64,000 nt of DNA from Dryocosmus kuriphilus (GCA_038277395.1 CM076194.1:112991417-113055416); one strand, 5' to 3'; counted from the first letter of the stretch, positions 1 through 11,846 are shown. Made by a program: numbers and translations. The notes: generated by a model from the letters alone, not told the origin.

Positions 1-1240
1 TTCGTGGTAAGCATTTGCTACCAAATAATCTCCCACCTATTCTAAAGAATCTCATTTTAACTACACTGTATGCTCTCCATAGTTGACAGCGCCGCCTAGT
101 TACATGTCCCTTTTTCTCGAAAGGGTTTAAGATTTTAGCATATTGCGCGCCAATCGCGTAAATTTCACACCTTTTTTGGCAAATTCAATTGCCTTCAATT
201 ATTTTCTGGGAAAAAATGTATGAAAGAATTGAAGGGATGTGAGTATGGTCATGAAAGGATGTGTAAAACTTACGTAATTGATCACCCAGAGCTCTTCTCC
301 ACAAAACTTTGTACATACCTATGTATATTTATCTTGATAATAGTTATTAATCATTTTTCGTGGTTCTTATTTTGTATTTTTATTGTATATAAATATTTTA
401 TTATTAATTTGATCATAATTTTTCTTGTCGATTTTAACAGTGTACATATTTAATCTCCTAATTTTTATTTTATATTTTACCTTTTTTCTATCATTCCTTT
501 TATTGTATACATTTAAATAATTTTAATATATCTATTTTATAATATACACTGTGCATGTGTTCCACTTTTTTTATCTCCCTCAGCATAGTTAAGCATAAGA
601 AATTTTGAATTTTAATATTAAATTGGCATCTCCATTCTTGTTTAAATATATTTCAACTTTGATATTTAATTTCAATAAAAGCCATTAAATTAGAACCACA
701 GATCTTAATTATTATTCTCAGTATTAGTTTTATCCATTTGCGTACACATAAATTCTTATTCAGAACACTGTGTCAGACTTCACACATATATACGTTTCCT
801 GGAATTCAATCTATTTCCTCGCTTCCGATAATATAACATACTTATCATTGGCTAACACCTCCCACTATACAAACAATAAGTCTCGCGACGAGGCCCAGAC
901 ACTTGTACAAACATCCGCGGAGTGGGGGTAGGGGTCACTCACCTGTGCAAACAGGGACTGGCGCCATATGTCCGAGGAGTAGGGAACCTGTCTGGAGCTC
1001 CATAGTTGTTGTTTCTTATTACGCTTACTCCTATTTTAGGCTGTCTTCAGCTTAAAGCCGAAAATGCAGAATGCCGTTTAATGGTTTAATTTGCGTTCTG
1101 TGGTATCAAGATTATTGTGTGCCGCGCGTCGTGCTAAAACATTTAAAAAATGAAGCCATTGGGTTCAGTTTGGATGTTTTTTTATCAAATTTCTGGTAGG
1201 GAAACCACACTGCGTATGGATGCAGATATTGTAAAAAAAG
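1..1240. other. AT-rich non-coding stretch, no gene seen
   Basis: Mostly AT-rich sequence with only short, low-complexity open frames. A more GC-rich patch at about 840-1010 stands out from its surroundings but shows no motif I recognise. It could be a fragment of an LTR or the 3' end of a retroelement. Confidence 0.5.
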
Positions 1241-1560
1241 TTACAAAAGTAAGCACGCCACAGGGTATACAGATCATCTGAGAAAATGTACAACCCACAC
1301 AGCATGATATACGTATTGCTGCAAAATTTCTGCAAGGTTTCTTGTAAGGTTTGCAACATTTTTGAAACATTTCGAAGAAATGTTTCTGAAATAAAGATAT
1401 GTCCCTTGCACAGATCGTGCAAAATATTGCATGAAATATTTGTGAAATGTTATTTAAATATTTTTACAATATTACAAGCAAGATTTCTACAATCATGCAT
1501 TTAACTTTTTCAAAACATTTCGAAATGTTATTAAAATTTTGTAGTCAAATTTAGAAATTT
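1241..1560. repeat. AT-rich dispersed repeat, same family as 2215-3085
   Basis: Short motifs such as gcaaggtttctg and tgcaaaatattgc recur here and in the block at 2215-3085, often as near-palindromes around 'aatatt'. No coding capacity is visible. The stretch reads as a diverged copy of the repeat family described at 2215. Confidence 0.45.
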
Positions 1561-1655
1561 ACCTAAAATTTAGATAAATCTGCAAAAAAAATGTTTTATA
1601 TATTATGGCTGCACTTAAATTATGTTTAAAGTTACACAATTGCAAAAACGTTTAG

Positions 1656-1656
<1 letters not shown>

Positions 1657-1686
<30 letters not shown>
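1657..1686. repeat. (TA)15 microsatellite
   Basis: An uninterrupted run of alternating T and A, immediately before the SINE-like repeat. Confidence 0.95.
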
Positions 1687-1688
<2 letters not shown>

Positions 1689-1689
1689 A

Positions 1690-1915
1690 CGCTTAATTAC
1701 TATAAACTATCGCAACCGCTGAGGATTCTAACCCTACCTATAAACTATCGCTAAGACTATGTATAAATATACCTAAAATGTACAATGAGATACCTAATGT
1801 AGACCTTATGTATAAATATACCGCACGCCTTAGCCGACTGAGCTATTACACCGCTTGAACCGCTTGAAATTTCATGACAAAAACAAAGCCAAGGTGTTTC
1901 CTTGAAGAAGCCAGG
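1690..1915 (-). repeat. tRNA-derived SINE-like repeat
   Basis: On the minus strand a polymerase-III A-box-like stretch (tagctcagtcggcta, 1831-1845) precedes a B-box-like stretch (gggttagaatcc, 1723-1734). The A-box-proximal side continues with a sequence resembling that at 36548-36620, where a second copy lies ('gaaatttca..' then 'gccaag.tgttt'). The gap between the boxes is too long and the arms do not pair as in a functional tRNA. A SINE or tRNA relic is therefore more likely than a tRNA gene. Confidence 0.5.
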
Positions 1916-1959
1916 GACGGCGGAGAAATATATACATATATTTTCACATATTTGGAAGC

Positions 1960-2140
1960 TCAACAAGTTTTTAGAAGTTTTCAAATTACCAGAATTCTCA
2001 AAAATGTTCAAAATTACCAAAATTTCCAATATTTTCTAAAATTTCAAAAATTTCAAAAATTACCAAAATTCTCAAAAATTTTCAAAATTACCAAAATTCT
2101 CAAAATTATTGAAATTCTGGAAAATTTTGTAAGATTTCAT
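1960..2140. repeat. AT-rich minisatellite
   Basis: Degenerate tandem copies of a unit close to 'caaaattaccaaaattctc', with variable spacing. The apparent open frame rich in Lys, Phe and Gln across it is a product of the repeat. Confidence 0.65.
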
Positions 2141-2214
2141 TAAAGCAGATTGAGCTTGCACTCGCTATGATCCTATGATCCTAGAATCATCATATGATCC
2201 TTGGAATGTTGCAA

Positions 2215-3085
2215 TGTTCCTTGCAATGGTCCTTGCAATGTTTTTGCAAGGTTTCTGCAAAGTACATTTGAAATTTTATCTCTACAGTTTTTCTGGAAAA
2301 ATATCATTTTTTGCAATATTACACACAACTATCAGAAATATTCCATAAAAACAGTTTAAGCAATATTTTGACAAAATTTTACGGAGTATTATCTAATAGG
2401 TTGTTGCAATCTTCGTGAGAGATTAAAATGTAATATTTCTACCATTAATTCTCAAATATTTAGTTAAGTTTTCAAGAAATTTGTCAATCAATATTCCCAT
2501 AATCTTTTATGAAAGATTTTGTGCAATGTTTTTACGAGGTTTCTACGAAGTACATTTGAAATTTTACCTGCAGTTTTTTTTGCGAAAAATGATATTTTTT
2601 CAATATTACACAACAAGTATCAGAAATATTTCACAAAAAAATATTTCAGGAAATATTTTGACAATGTTTTGAGGAATATTATCTGTATAGTTGCTGCAAC
2701 TTTTGTAAGACATTGAAATAGAATATTTTCATACATTATTTCTGAATCCATGTCTCAAGATATGTTTCACGTAACATTTCCAAAATCTTTCATGATTGAT
2801 TTCGTGCAATGTTTGTGCACTTTTTTTACAATGTTTCTTGAAAATATTTTTGAACAAGGCAAATAATATTTTAGTGAAATGTTTATGGAATATTTCTGTA
2901 AAATTTCTATGAATTATTTTTAAACATGACAAATAATATTTCAGTGAAATATTTCTGCAATGTTTTAGAGTTTTTTCAGGAAACATTTCATAGAAATAAT
3001 CTTGAAACGTTTTTGAAACCTGTGTGAAACATTATCACAAGGTTTCATTGTAATATTTCTTTGAAATTTTCACTGCAATATTTCA
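2215..3085. repeat. Tandem ~290-bp AT-rich repeat, 2-3 diverged units
   Basis: The block beginning near 2222 (tttttgcaaggtttctgc, then agtacatttgaaattttacc) recurs near 2525 with the same order of landmarks: 'aatattacacaac', 'tatcagaaatatt', 'tattttgac', 'gttgctgcaac'. A third, more diverged unit runs to about 3085. Short open frames across the units are repeat-derived. Confidence 0.65.
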
Positions 3086-3329
3086 TGCCGTGTGGGAAGT
3101 GTTCCGACAAAAGTCAAAAGACTGCTTGGTAGTACGAAAAAACACATGAAAGATGCAAGAAACAATAATCCGGAGTCATTATGTGAATAAGTAGATTCTG
3201 GTAATTATGTTTTATATTCTAATTATGAAAATTGTATTCTTAACATGCTTATAGTACGGTGGTGTCTTTCAGGTTATGTTTGTTTAACTTCATCAATAAT
3301 ATTTATTTTCAAGAATATAATACTATAAT

Positions 3330-3816
3330 CTAGGTGAAAAATATTCACGTGGAAATCTACGAGAATTTTGACATGAGTTTCTACGTAGGAATTCACGTAG
3401 ATTACCTGGAAATTCATGTGTATCCATTCAATTACGTGAAATTCTACGTGAAATTCTGGTGGAAGTTTGAAACAATCCGCGCGGAATTTCACGCGAATAG
3501 TTTTTCGTGAAATTTCATATGGAATTCCAAGTGAAACCACCCCTAGACTTGCGTAATAAAATCTATTAATATAGTACACAGGGTACTCAAAATTCAAAAA
3601 TGACACCCATTTTTGCCTATACCTCTTACGGGTTACGAGATATTTGCAGTTAAAAATAACGCTTCAATTTCTACGTAAAATTTCCTCCTGGTTGTTTCAA
3701 ATTATTACCCGAATTTCTCGTGGAATTCCACGTGGTTGATGGATTCACGTAAAATCTCACGTGGAAATCCATGTAGAAGTTTCACATGGACTTCCAAGAG
3801 AATATTTTCAGCTGGG
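3330..3816. mobile_element. Small inverted-repeat element (MITE)
   Basis: The left end reads taggtgaaaaatattcacgt and the right end is its approximate inverse, ending 'aatattttcagctggga'. Between them 'acgtggaa' and 'ttccacgt' recur in both senses, giving a hairpin-rich non-coding body. This is the architecture of a non-autonomous DNA transposon. A related partial copy seems to lie at about 35450-35560. Confidence 0.55.
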
Positions 3817-3818
3817 AA

Positions 3819-4490
3819 TGCTGTTACATATAATTCACTAACATTTTATTTCATATATTTTTTGCAGGAATCATTTTAGTTTATTTGTGTAGAGTAAATA
3901 AAAATAGCAAAATTGTACTTCCACTTCATTTTTAAATTTAGACTCTACTGAAGTGATAAAAGATATGGACAAGGATCCTTCTATTGAAAAAGAGAAGAAC
4001 AAAGACCCTTCTGTGTGGAGAAAGAAAAGAACACAGAAAATTCTAAACGGTGCGAATAGTTTTAGTTTTCCATGAAAGAATATATAGATTCCATGAATAG
4101 AGATGAACAGGTATATTATAGTTTGTTATAAAAATATTTTTTAAGTTTAAAAGTTTAAGAATCATTGCCGAGAACCTGAAGATCTTTATTTCCAATAGTT
4201 TTTTAAATTTCTATCAAACAGTTCGTTTGCTTTAAATAAATGACTGTAAATTTAATATTAGTAATCGCCAAATAATGTTTCTAAAAATCTAACGTTTATG
4301 AACACTACTTGTACCACAACTATTTTAAGAAAGTTAATTAGCATGCAAAAAATGAATAATTTTAATTACATAATTAAATATTTTGTTTCAAACTTTATTC
4401 TCTATATATTTATGTTCTGTCGCTTGTCCATGCTATTTTAAAATTAAAAAAGACGATTCAAACTGTTCAAAGTATCGAACTAAATTATTA
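3819..4490. other. Non-coding stretch with one exon-like segment
   Basis: AT-rich sequence. The segment 3942-4049 looks like an internal exon on the + strand: it follows a pyrimidine-rich acceptor (tttaaatttag), is open for 35 codons, is rich in Lys/Glu/Asp, and ends at G|GTGCGA. Its length (108 nt) makes it symmetrical, phase 1 to phase 1. No partner exon could be identified nearby, so it is not called as a gene. Confidence 0.3.
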
Positions 4491-4495
4491 ATATT

Positions 4496-4755
4496 ACACA
4501 TAGTTCCAAGGACCACCGCAGTTGTCTGAGGGTGGAGGGGGAGATGTTACCCCTACTTGGCGCGTCCCCAGGTGGCTGATAGGGTAACACTTGCTGGAAA
4601 CAGAGGGTAGGGCTGTAATAAAATAGGCCACACGAGCCAAACTCACGATTGGTGACGGTCGCGGTCCAATGGGAGTGCTCCGAACCATGTCCGGTCTTTC
4701 TGACGATATGCTGTAGGGCTGCTATGAGCTTGCTCTGGCGAGGTATAAACTGCAT
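4496..4755 (-). other. GC-rich island, possible retroelement 3' fragment
   Basis: A compositional island far more GC-rich than its flanks. The minus strand carries an open frame of 91 codons (MQFIPRQSKLIAALQHIV...), and a second frame is also partly open. No domain is recognised. The sharp composition change suggests a transposon-derived block, possibly the 3' end of a non-LTR element, but this is not proven. Confidence 0.25.
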
Positions 4756-5784
4756 ATTTTAAAAAGAAAAGCATTAATCTGTTAAGTAGGGGAGACTTGA
4801 CACTATAAATCATTTTATAGACGTAATACAAAGCTATTAAAGCTAAACAGATGTGATTCAATCCATAAAAATTCTTATAATCAATAATACAGTAAGTATC
4901 AGAAGAAACTAAATTACATTATGGAAATCATAGTATTTATCTTGCGTACTTTACATAAGCGCATTATTGTATTATTTGTATTTGCGCATTTAGTTAATAA
5001 TTTCATCATTATTACTTCAAATAAATTTTTATGATTATTTTTATTAATATAAACATCATTTGAATGTTTAATAAACCTTTAAAACATTAGTTAAATTTAA
5101 ATGCTCATAAATGCTCTTTAAATGCTCCGCATGAGCTTAAATGCTGAGCAAATTCTCAAGAGCATTTGCTCAACATAAATTCAAGGGTATTTAAGGACAC
5201 TAGCTGTAACCAGTTACCTTGTACCTTTCAGCGTCATTAGTTCACTTTGACGCACGAGATCGGGGTACTGGCACCACAGATATAGGAGTGTTTGATTGTG
5301 ATATTTAATACTCGTGATCTGACTCCATAAGATTGATATCCCAAATCCTATATTGGTCTAGGTCCAGTACGGATGAAATAATCTTATATTTAACAATCAA
5401 AGATAAGTTTATTATAATAAGTACATTGCTCGTACTTTGCTCGTGTACGCGGTGTGTGTTCACGTGAGATCGGCCAATTAGCAACTCAGGTAAGAAAATG
5501 ACCGTCGTAGAAATAGAGAATACATAGTGAAAGACTGAGTACGAACTCCTACGGCGCGACGGGGCGCGCGCTACAGAGGTCCATTAAGCTAGCATCTCGA
5601 CAACTGAATGTCGATATTTTGCATAGCGTAGAATTTTGGGCTTTTTTGTGCTTTTTTTGGGCACCAATAAAAATTTTTGAGCTCCTTTACTTTTTTTCAA
5701 AAAACCAACTTTCTTGTGCGCTACAGTCATGAACTACACGTCGCAGAGCAGCGTGTCAAACTCATTATAAAATGTTAAGAGGGC
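4756..5784. other. No gene seen; possible LTR fragment
   Basis: AT-rich to about 5190, then mixed composition. On the minus strand the segment from 5396 leftwards begins tgttaaatataag, resembling the start of an LTR, but no second terminus or primer site was found. A GC-rich patch lies at 5530-5600. Confidence 0.25.
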
Positions 5785-6395
5785 TGGTTACAGGGTCTTT
5801 TTGTAAGCCTTTCGAAATCAAGTTTTTTCTCCTAAAATATTAATGTAAACTATATCTTATTTGGTATGCTTGGATTCAGAAAATAATAATCTATGTCTCT
5901 CGTGTAGCAGATTTTTAAAAAAATTTTTTATATTGAAAATATGAATGTTCAAAGTTACCCTATTTTCAAGGACAAGTTTCTCGAATTGTAATGCATATTT
6001 CAATAATTTAAAAAATGAACAACTGATATTGCTTGTTTATAAACAAATTAAAATATTTAGAAAAATTATTAAATTTAAATAAATATGGTTAAAATCCTAC
6101 AACAATGGGTCTTCAAGCCTATCGTAGGAAACTGTTTACTCCAGAAATGTATTGTAAACTATGACTTTATTTGATATGCTTGGATTCAGAAAAGAATAAT
6201 CTATGATTCTCGTTTTGTAAATTTGCAAAAAAAAATTTATATTAAAAATATGAGTGTTCAAAGTTACCCTATTTTTGAAGACAAATTTCTCGAATCGTAA
6301 AGCATATTTCAAAAATCTAAAACAAGAGAGACATAGATTTATTCTTTATAAAGAAATTACTGTATTTAGAAAAAGTATTACACGTAATTAAATAT
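5785..6395. repeat. Direct tandem duplication, ~300-bp unit x2
   Basis: Two copies share the landmarks tatgcttggattcagaaaa, 'aataatctatg', gttcaaagttaccctattt, 'tttctcgaat' and 'gcatatttca' in the same order and spacing (first copy about 5800-6080, second about 6105-6390). They have diverged by substitutions and small indels. No coding frame is conserved. Confidence 0.75.
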
Positions 6396-6416
6396 GCAAA
6401 AAATCTTGATTACGAG

Positions 6417-6752
6417 ATGTCTGCAAGCCTCGCTTCAAGCAGAATTTTCAAGGAAGAAACTACCGATCCTGGCGGCAAAATATCTAAGCAGATCTTTGCA
6501 ACGCCTACTCACAGCAAGGCATCCCTCACCATACCCTCTACCTCACCTCGGAAAACTGTCGAGCCCAAGTCCCAAGATTTCTGTTTTCTGGCTGCTATAC
6601 CATACCGTGACCACCGAACAACATGTGGTATAATAATTCTCCAAGCAACTTCTCGAAATCGAGTCTCAGATCAGTCTCAGACCCTCAGACTCATGTTTTC
6701 GTATGCAATAATATCTCCAAGGATAAAAAAGTGTGATTCTTATGTATTTTGA
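6417..6752 (+). CDS. Hypothetical 111-aa open reading frame
   Basis: An ATG-initiated frame of 111 codons starting MSASLASSRIFKEETT. It is rich in Ser, Thr, Pro and Lys and locally less AT-rich than its flanks, which is why it is listed. I recognise no domain, signal peptide or membrane segment. It sits directly after a tandem duplication and before a palindromic MITE, so it could be a transposon leftover or a chance frame. Confidence 0.2.
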   Translation: MSASLASSRIFKEETTDPGGKISKQIFATPTHSKASLTIPSTSPRKTVEPKSQDFCFLAAIPYRDHRTTCGIIILQATSRNRVSDQSQTLRLMFSYAIISPRIKKCDSYVF

Positions 6753-6962
6753 GCCCCTGAATCTGAATATACCCGGCGCTTTTTTTTTTTAAAGTCGTAC
6801 GTTTTGTTTAAATCGCAATTATTTAAAGAAAGTATGAAAATAATGACTTTTTCGATCTGGAAAATTTTTTTAACAAATTTGATCTACTTTAAGAAGAAAA
6901 GCTCTCTTGTCATTTTTTCGTATAATGCATATTTAAAAAGTTAAAAATGTCTAAAGGTCGCA

Positions 6963-7348
6963 AAATTGACGATTTTCATATTGACTTTCGATTTTATTCA
7001 CATTTGATCTATTCAATATTCTTAAAATTTGAAAAAACCTACTTATTCTTTAAATCTTCCTCTACGAAATGATGTAATTCAACATTAGCGAAAGACCGGC
7101 GCTTTTACACTTATTTCGCGGACGAGAACATGTGACTGCGCGCGAGGCGCTCGAAAGGGCAGTTGTACACGTCGAAAAAGTGCTTGATTGTTAATCGAAA
7201 TAAGTGTGAAGCGCCGGTCCTACGCTAATTTTGAATTACCTCAACTTGTAGGGGAAGATTCAAAGAATAAGTAGGTTTTTTCAGATTTTAAGAATTTGAA
7301 TAGATCAAAAGTTATTAACATCAAAATTCAGTGAAAATCGTCAATTTT
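6963..7348. mobile_element. Near-perfect palindromic MITE (~385 bp)
   Basis: The left arm (aattgacgattttca, then 'aacctacttattctttaaatcttcc') is matched in inverse at the right ('ggaagattcaaagaataagtaggtt', then gtgaaaatcgtcaatttt). The central part pairs too: ggcgcttttacacttatttcg against cgaaataagtgtgaagcgcc. The transcript would fold into a long hairpin. No coding sequence is present. Confidence 0.8.
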
Positions 7349-7611
7349 CCAACCTTTAAATATAACTAATAACACTGCAATTAAATTCAAAATAATTAAT
7401 AAGTGCAATAAAAAATTGTAGTTATAATCGAAATAATGAAGAATTGAAAGCTAAAAATTGTAATTGTACACAAAATAGTTCATAATTACGAAAGAAAATT
7501 GTAATTATACTTGAAATAATTCATATAAAATTTTGTTTGTGTTTTTACCTACAAGAAAAGAATGTTACATTAATTTTACTTGTACTCGAAGTAGTTAATA
7601 AATAATAATAA

Positions 7612-8121
7612 CAGGGTTGCAAATAATTAATTGTAATTATACTTGAAATAATTAAAGTAAAATTCTGTTTCTTTGTGTTTTTACCTACAAGGAAAGAATT
7701 ACATTAATTGTAATTGTACTCGAAGTAATTAATAATTTAAAAAAGACATAATTCTACTCTAAACAGTTAAAAATTAAAATTTAAAATTGATTTACTTAAT
7801 TTAATTTTGATCCTAAGACGACCCATAATACGAACTAGCCTAATTCCCACCTGTACATACACAAATAAACTCTCGTGACGTAAGTATTAATCAACATTTA
7901 AAAACAAATTGTTTTTAAATTAATGATTTCGAGCATAATTACAATATTTTTGTAATTTTTAATTATTTCATGTATAATTACAATTTTCTTTGGTAATTAT
8001 TATTAATTTTTTATATAATTAAAATTTTTCGTATGTAATTAATAATTATTTCGCAAATGATTGCAATTTTTTTCTTTGTGATTGTAATTAAAAATGTATA
8101 ATTGATCATTTTAGCAACCCT
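7612..8121. mobile_element. hAT-like MITE candidate
   Basis: It starts cagggttgcaaataatta and ends ttttagcaaccctt, i.e. inverted termini of the CAGGGTTGC type common in non-autonomous hAT elements. The interior is very AT-rich and made of 'aattgtaatta' variants in both senses. A ~126-bp direct repeat (tacttgaaataatt...tttacctacaagg, copies near 7510 and 7640) straddles the left end. No convincing 8-bp target duplication is visible. Confidence 0.45.
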
Positions 8122-8339
8122 TATGAGGAAGTAAAAAGTTGAATCGTCAACGGTAAAATTAAAACGTGAACAGCTACATTGCGTGAAATATCATTTATAT
8201 CGTGATTTATATGTATATTTTTATATTGTGAAAGCTTCAACATTTGTATATAAACTTTGTCGTGTATATTATCTATAAAAATTATCACTGTTAGAAATGA
8301 CAATCTGATACAGATGAAACTATTTTTTTAAAGTAATTT

Positions 8340-8985
8340 CAATTTATTTATTACGGAAAGATTATCTTGCTCTCCGTCGCGCTACAACGATAACAAGTGA
8401 GAGTAACTGTGTACGAAACTCTCGAGTAATATGCACACTGTCTTACTCACTCACTCTAATATTCGCTTTCGTTCGTGCAAGAAGGATAGTACATACTTTT
8501 TCTGCCAGACTCATATAAACTTCGCGCTCGTGGACTGCAGCTTGACCTTGGGCTCGACACTTTGTCTGAAGCTGCCTGATGCCTCACTTTTGTCAATGGC
8601 CAAGGAAACTTTTTTTTGACGCGGAAAACTCCACCCTTGGAGGCGTGCCTATCATACTTCTGTCTCTCTCGCACATTCAACTCAGAATTCCCACGCTTGT
8701 ACCCAGCCCTCTTAACGGAGTGGCTGTATCGCCGGACGAAGCTGGCTAACCACCACCTACCCCCTTTTCCGCTTGTTTCCTGCTCGCTAATCACGTTGCA
8801 CTTTCTCGCCAGGTTTTTCGGGCGAAATAATCACAGCCAAATATTCATACAATATGGCTCCTACATATAATGTTCAGTTTTCGCGAGTATCGTTCATGCC
8901 GGTACAAGATTAGTGTCTAAGTATGAGTGGTAAGTGAACGATGAACTATTGTTGATCCACCCTCGCGAATTGAATAAAATAATCA
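8340..8985 (+). mobile_element. Putative 5' LTR of a retrotransposon
   Basis: A block of mixed composition ends in ...aataatca at 8985, followed three bases later by a sequence resembling a tRNA-Asp primer-binding site and then by a gag-like open frame. That order is what the 5' end of an LTR element would show. The left border is uncertain, because no second LTR lies in the window to define it. Confidence 0.35.
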
Positions 8986-8988
8986 ATT

Positions 8989-8999
8989 CGGCTCCCCGG
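8989..8999 (+). other. Putative primer-binding site (tRNA-Asp type)
   Basis: The sequence cggctccccgg shares 'ggctccccg' with the complement of the 3' end of insect tRNA-Asp. It sits three bases after a CA that could end an LTR. The match is short and the first base deviates. Confidence 0.35.
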
Positions 9000-9057
9000 A
9001 GTTGATGTGGGACTCAATTATTGGTTCTGAGTCATCCTCCTCCTCAGAATTTCGTAG

Positions 9058-9234
9058 TTCGAAACAGAGCAAGAAGAGATTCGAAGACTATTAGCATTTA
9101 TTAACTCTCCCAGTCAGGCGATGGACGGAGTGACATTCAGTACAGAATTGGCCCTAAAGTTCGAAAGGGTGAATTTGCTAAACAGGCCATCCCTATACGA
9201 ATTTGCCTCAGTTGACAGATTTGGAATCCATGCT
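9058..9234 (+). pseudogene. Gag-like ORF fragment interrupted by a hAT element
   Basis: The frame is open from just after a stop at 9055 and includes ETEQEEIRRLLAFI and LALKFERVNLLNR. Its placement after the putative LTR and primer site suggests the start of a gag polyprotein, though I do not recognise the domain. The hAT element inserts exactly at its end; the frame resumes for only five codons on the far side (11855 onward) before a stop. Confidence 0.35.
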
Positions 9235-11846
9235 CAGGGTGGTCACAAACTATTGGACTTGAAAAAAGTTGAAAAAGTGATTAATTTAAGCTAAAAAGTA
9301 ACTAAAAGTGACTAATTTCGAAAACTAAAAGTGACTAGAAGTGGCATTTTAACACTAGAATTGACTAATGTATGTACAAAAAGAGGCCTGTAATATCAAT
9401 AGAATCACTTAATAAGTCATTTTCAGACAAATTGTAACTTATTTTATTAATTTATTGTAATACAATGATAAATTTAAATAATTTAAACTTTAATATTAAA
9501 TAAAATTTTCAGACTATAGATTGATCCATACATCCATTATTCAGATTTTCTTCTTTTGTTTGATACAGAATCTAAAATCTCATTTTTTCTTTTTTCTACT
9601 GCTTTCTTGGTTCTATTAATTTCTTCTCGTTTTTTTCGGACTCTTTCCGCAGTTCTGTTACTGCTGCAAGCACAGCCTGGGCAATTTGAATTTCCACCAT
9701 GTTTCCTTTTTCCAGAGCCTTTTTCAATCTCGTATTAGTTTCTTCTAAGAGCTCGTTAGAACTTTTTAAATTCTCTTCTTCTTCTTTCCTCAAAATAGCG
9801 AGTCCTTCTTCTTCAGAGCGCAATTTCTTCCTGCTTTCAAACATTTTGCGCCGTTTTTCTTCTTCATTTTTCTTTATTTGTTCTTCTTCACGCCTAGATA
9901 TCTCAGCTTCTTCCTCCTTTCAGTCTCTAAATAATGTTCATACTTATTACGGGTGCACCTTACGAAATCAAGAAGTTCCATCTTAAGAGGCACAGTATGA
10001 GGTAAATTGTGATACTTCTTAAGCACAGACTTGACTGTGAGGATTGAATTCAAGTTCTTTCGCTCATAGATGTTCTGCCATCTGTTAGTATACGACCCGA
10101 AACTCAAAATCATCTCTTGACATCGGCGTTTTCATGAGACAGAGTAAGCAAGGCTTTCACAACTTGACACACAGTCGGGTACTTCTGATATCCAATAGAA
10201 GTTTTAAATCAAATTAATTAATCTCCAAGATTTTCTCTCCTTGCACAAGTTTCCACTCATCCTCGAGCGCATCAGTTTCTACTGACGAGGATTGAGCTTT
10301 TACGACTGTCACAATGGCAATAGAGCTGGAAGATTTGAGCCGCTTAGCAGGGTGAAGGTACTGTAAGTCTCGAAGAATTGTGGCTGATTGTAAGGATGAC
10401 TTGTTTAAAATGTGCGTGCATACGGCGATGTAATGGGACTGGCCGACTGAGCATCTTTAAAGAACAGAGTCTTTTTTAATTCCGCCACTGCTGATGTTTC
10501 ATCCAAGGAGTCCTGGAGGAGAACAACATTTTTCGGTTCAAAAAGATTACTACTGTCGAATCCTTTGTTATAGGGAAGATCTTGTTCCTTCCAACTCCTA
10601 CTAATAAAGATTTTCACTAATTTGTCAGCTGCGAATGTAGCAGGTGAATCAAAGGCCCCTCTTGTTGAAATATCTTGGTAATATTCATCAATATCTTGCA
10701 GCTCGAAACAACGAACATCATTTCTGCCTTCATTGTTGGCTTCTTTAACAGCTTTAAAATCCAAAAATAGCACTCCTTCTCATGTATCTTTTGACCCTGC
10801 TTGTTTGGAAGAAATTAAAAAAATATTCAAGAGTAGGTTCCCAAAGAATCAGACTTCTTTTTGCAGCCCCACCAACTGTAACCCAACACGAAGATGTGTA
10901 TTGAATGAAATGTGGTGGCGGAACATTATATTTATCTAAAATGCTGCAAAAATCTTCCCATCTAGTAGGCCATCCGTGAAAAAAATCATGCAACAAATAA
11001 AGCAAAGAAGACGATTTTCCTCTCCCAGCTTTTCCATTCTACTAAGGAACGCAATGTGACAAACGTGTACGTTGCAATTACCAAGGTCAATTAAACCTTT
11101 CTTCCTGCATTGAATTATTTGGCTATTCATCATTCTGAAAACTCCTTTATTTACATTTGGTCCGTCGCTACCCAGCACTAGAAAATTACATACGAATAAA
11201 TTAGCATTATTCATAGCTTCATTCAACTCATCCAGAATGATTTCACTTGTAGCTCCGCCAATGAAAAAGGTTTCCAAATGTTGAAAAACGATAGCATGCT
11301 TCTGTTTGGACTAATATCTCACAGAGGGTTGGAGTTCCTTTTGTCCAGCAGCGTTCGTCGTTTCGTCATATAAAAGACTAAAAAACGAGTCTTCCATGTC
11401 TTTATGTTGGATAGGCCTAAAATAGGGAGCCACGGCATAATTTAGAAGATATGTATCTTTGGTGCCACCAAGAGTAAAATTCTCGGTGATTTAATTTACA
11501 CCGAACATAGATTGAAAAATATTTTTCAAGTCAACACACGAAGCAGCACTGAAATCAGTAACTAATCGTCTATGCCGCGATCAACTAAAACAACTGAATA
11601 TCAGAATTCGTGCTATATTTTGACAGCAAGCGCGGTGTTGCGTCGTTTGTCCTGCAATCGGTAACAGCTCAAACGGTAACGGCTAAGTCGATACAAAAGG
11701 GTGAGAACTTTTTAAAAAGAGTGGTCACTTAAAAAAAGGGCATTAACTTTAAAAAAGTGACTATAGTGACTTTTTTTTTTAAATGACTAAAAAGTGATTT
11801 GAAAAAAGTGACTAATATACTATTAAGCGACTAAGTGGCAGCCTTG
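9235..11846 (-). mobile_element. hAT-superfamily DNA transposon, degenerate
   Basis: The element is 2.6 kb. Its termini are cagggtggtcac on the left and the inverse of caaggctgccac on the right. Both ends carry sub-terminal 'agtgacta' repeats. It is flanked by an exact 8-bp duplication, TCCATGCT (9227-9234 and 11847-11854), the hallmark of hAT insertion. A broken transposase frame lies on the minus strand. The insertion interrupts a gag-like frame of an LTR element. Confidence 0.9.
9596..11590 (-). pseudogene. hAT-like transposase relic
   Basis: Reading leftwards from about 11590, the frame contains 'NYAVAPYFRPIQHKDMEDSF' and 'LLYDETTNAAGQKEL', then after a stop 'FLVLGSDGPNVNKGVF' and 'DLGNCNVHVCHIAF' (11277-10936). 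Next come 'HDFFHGWPTRWEDFC' and, at 10773-10405, an acidic domain. A charged coiled-coil-like C-terminus lies at 9844-9596 (KEEEENLKSSNELLEETN). The SDGPNVN and CHIAF blocks match the catalytic-core style of insect hAT transposases of the ZMYM/KRAB-associated kind. Several stops and frameshifts make it non-functional. Confidence 0.75.

Noticed and set aside
1874..2143. 89-codon + frame rich in Lys, Phe and Gln
   Set aside because: Its second half is the AT-rich minisatellite and its first half is the SINE-like repeat.
8431..8870. Overlapping open frames on both strands (62-112 codons)
   Set aside because: No domain and no consistent frame; the block fits better as a putative LTR upstream of a primer site.
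9699..9986. Ser/Phe-rich + frame opposite the hAT transposase
   Set aside because: Complementary shadow of the Lys/Glu-rich transposase C-terminus.
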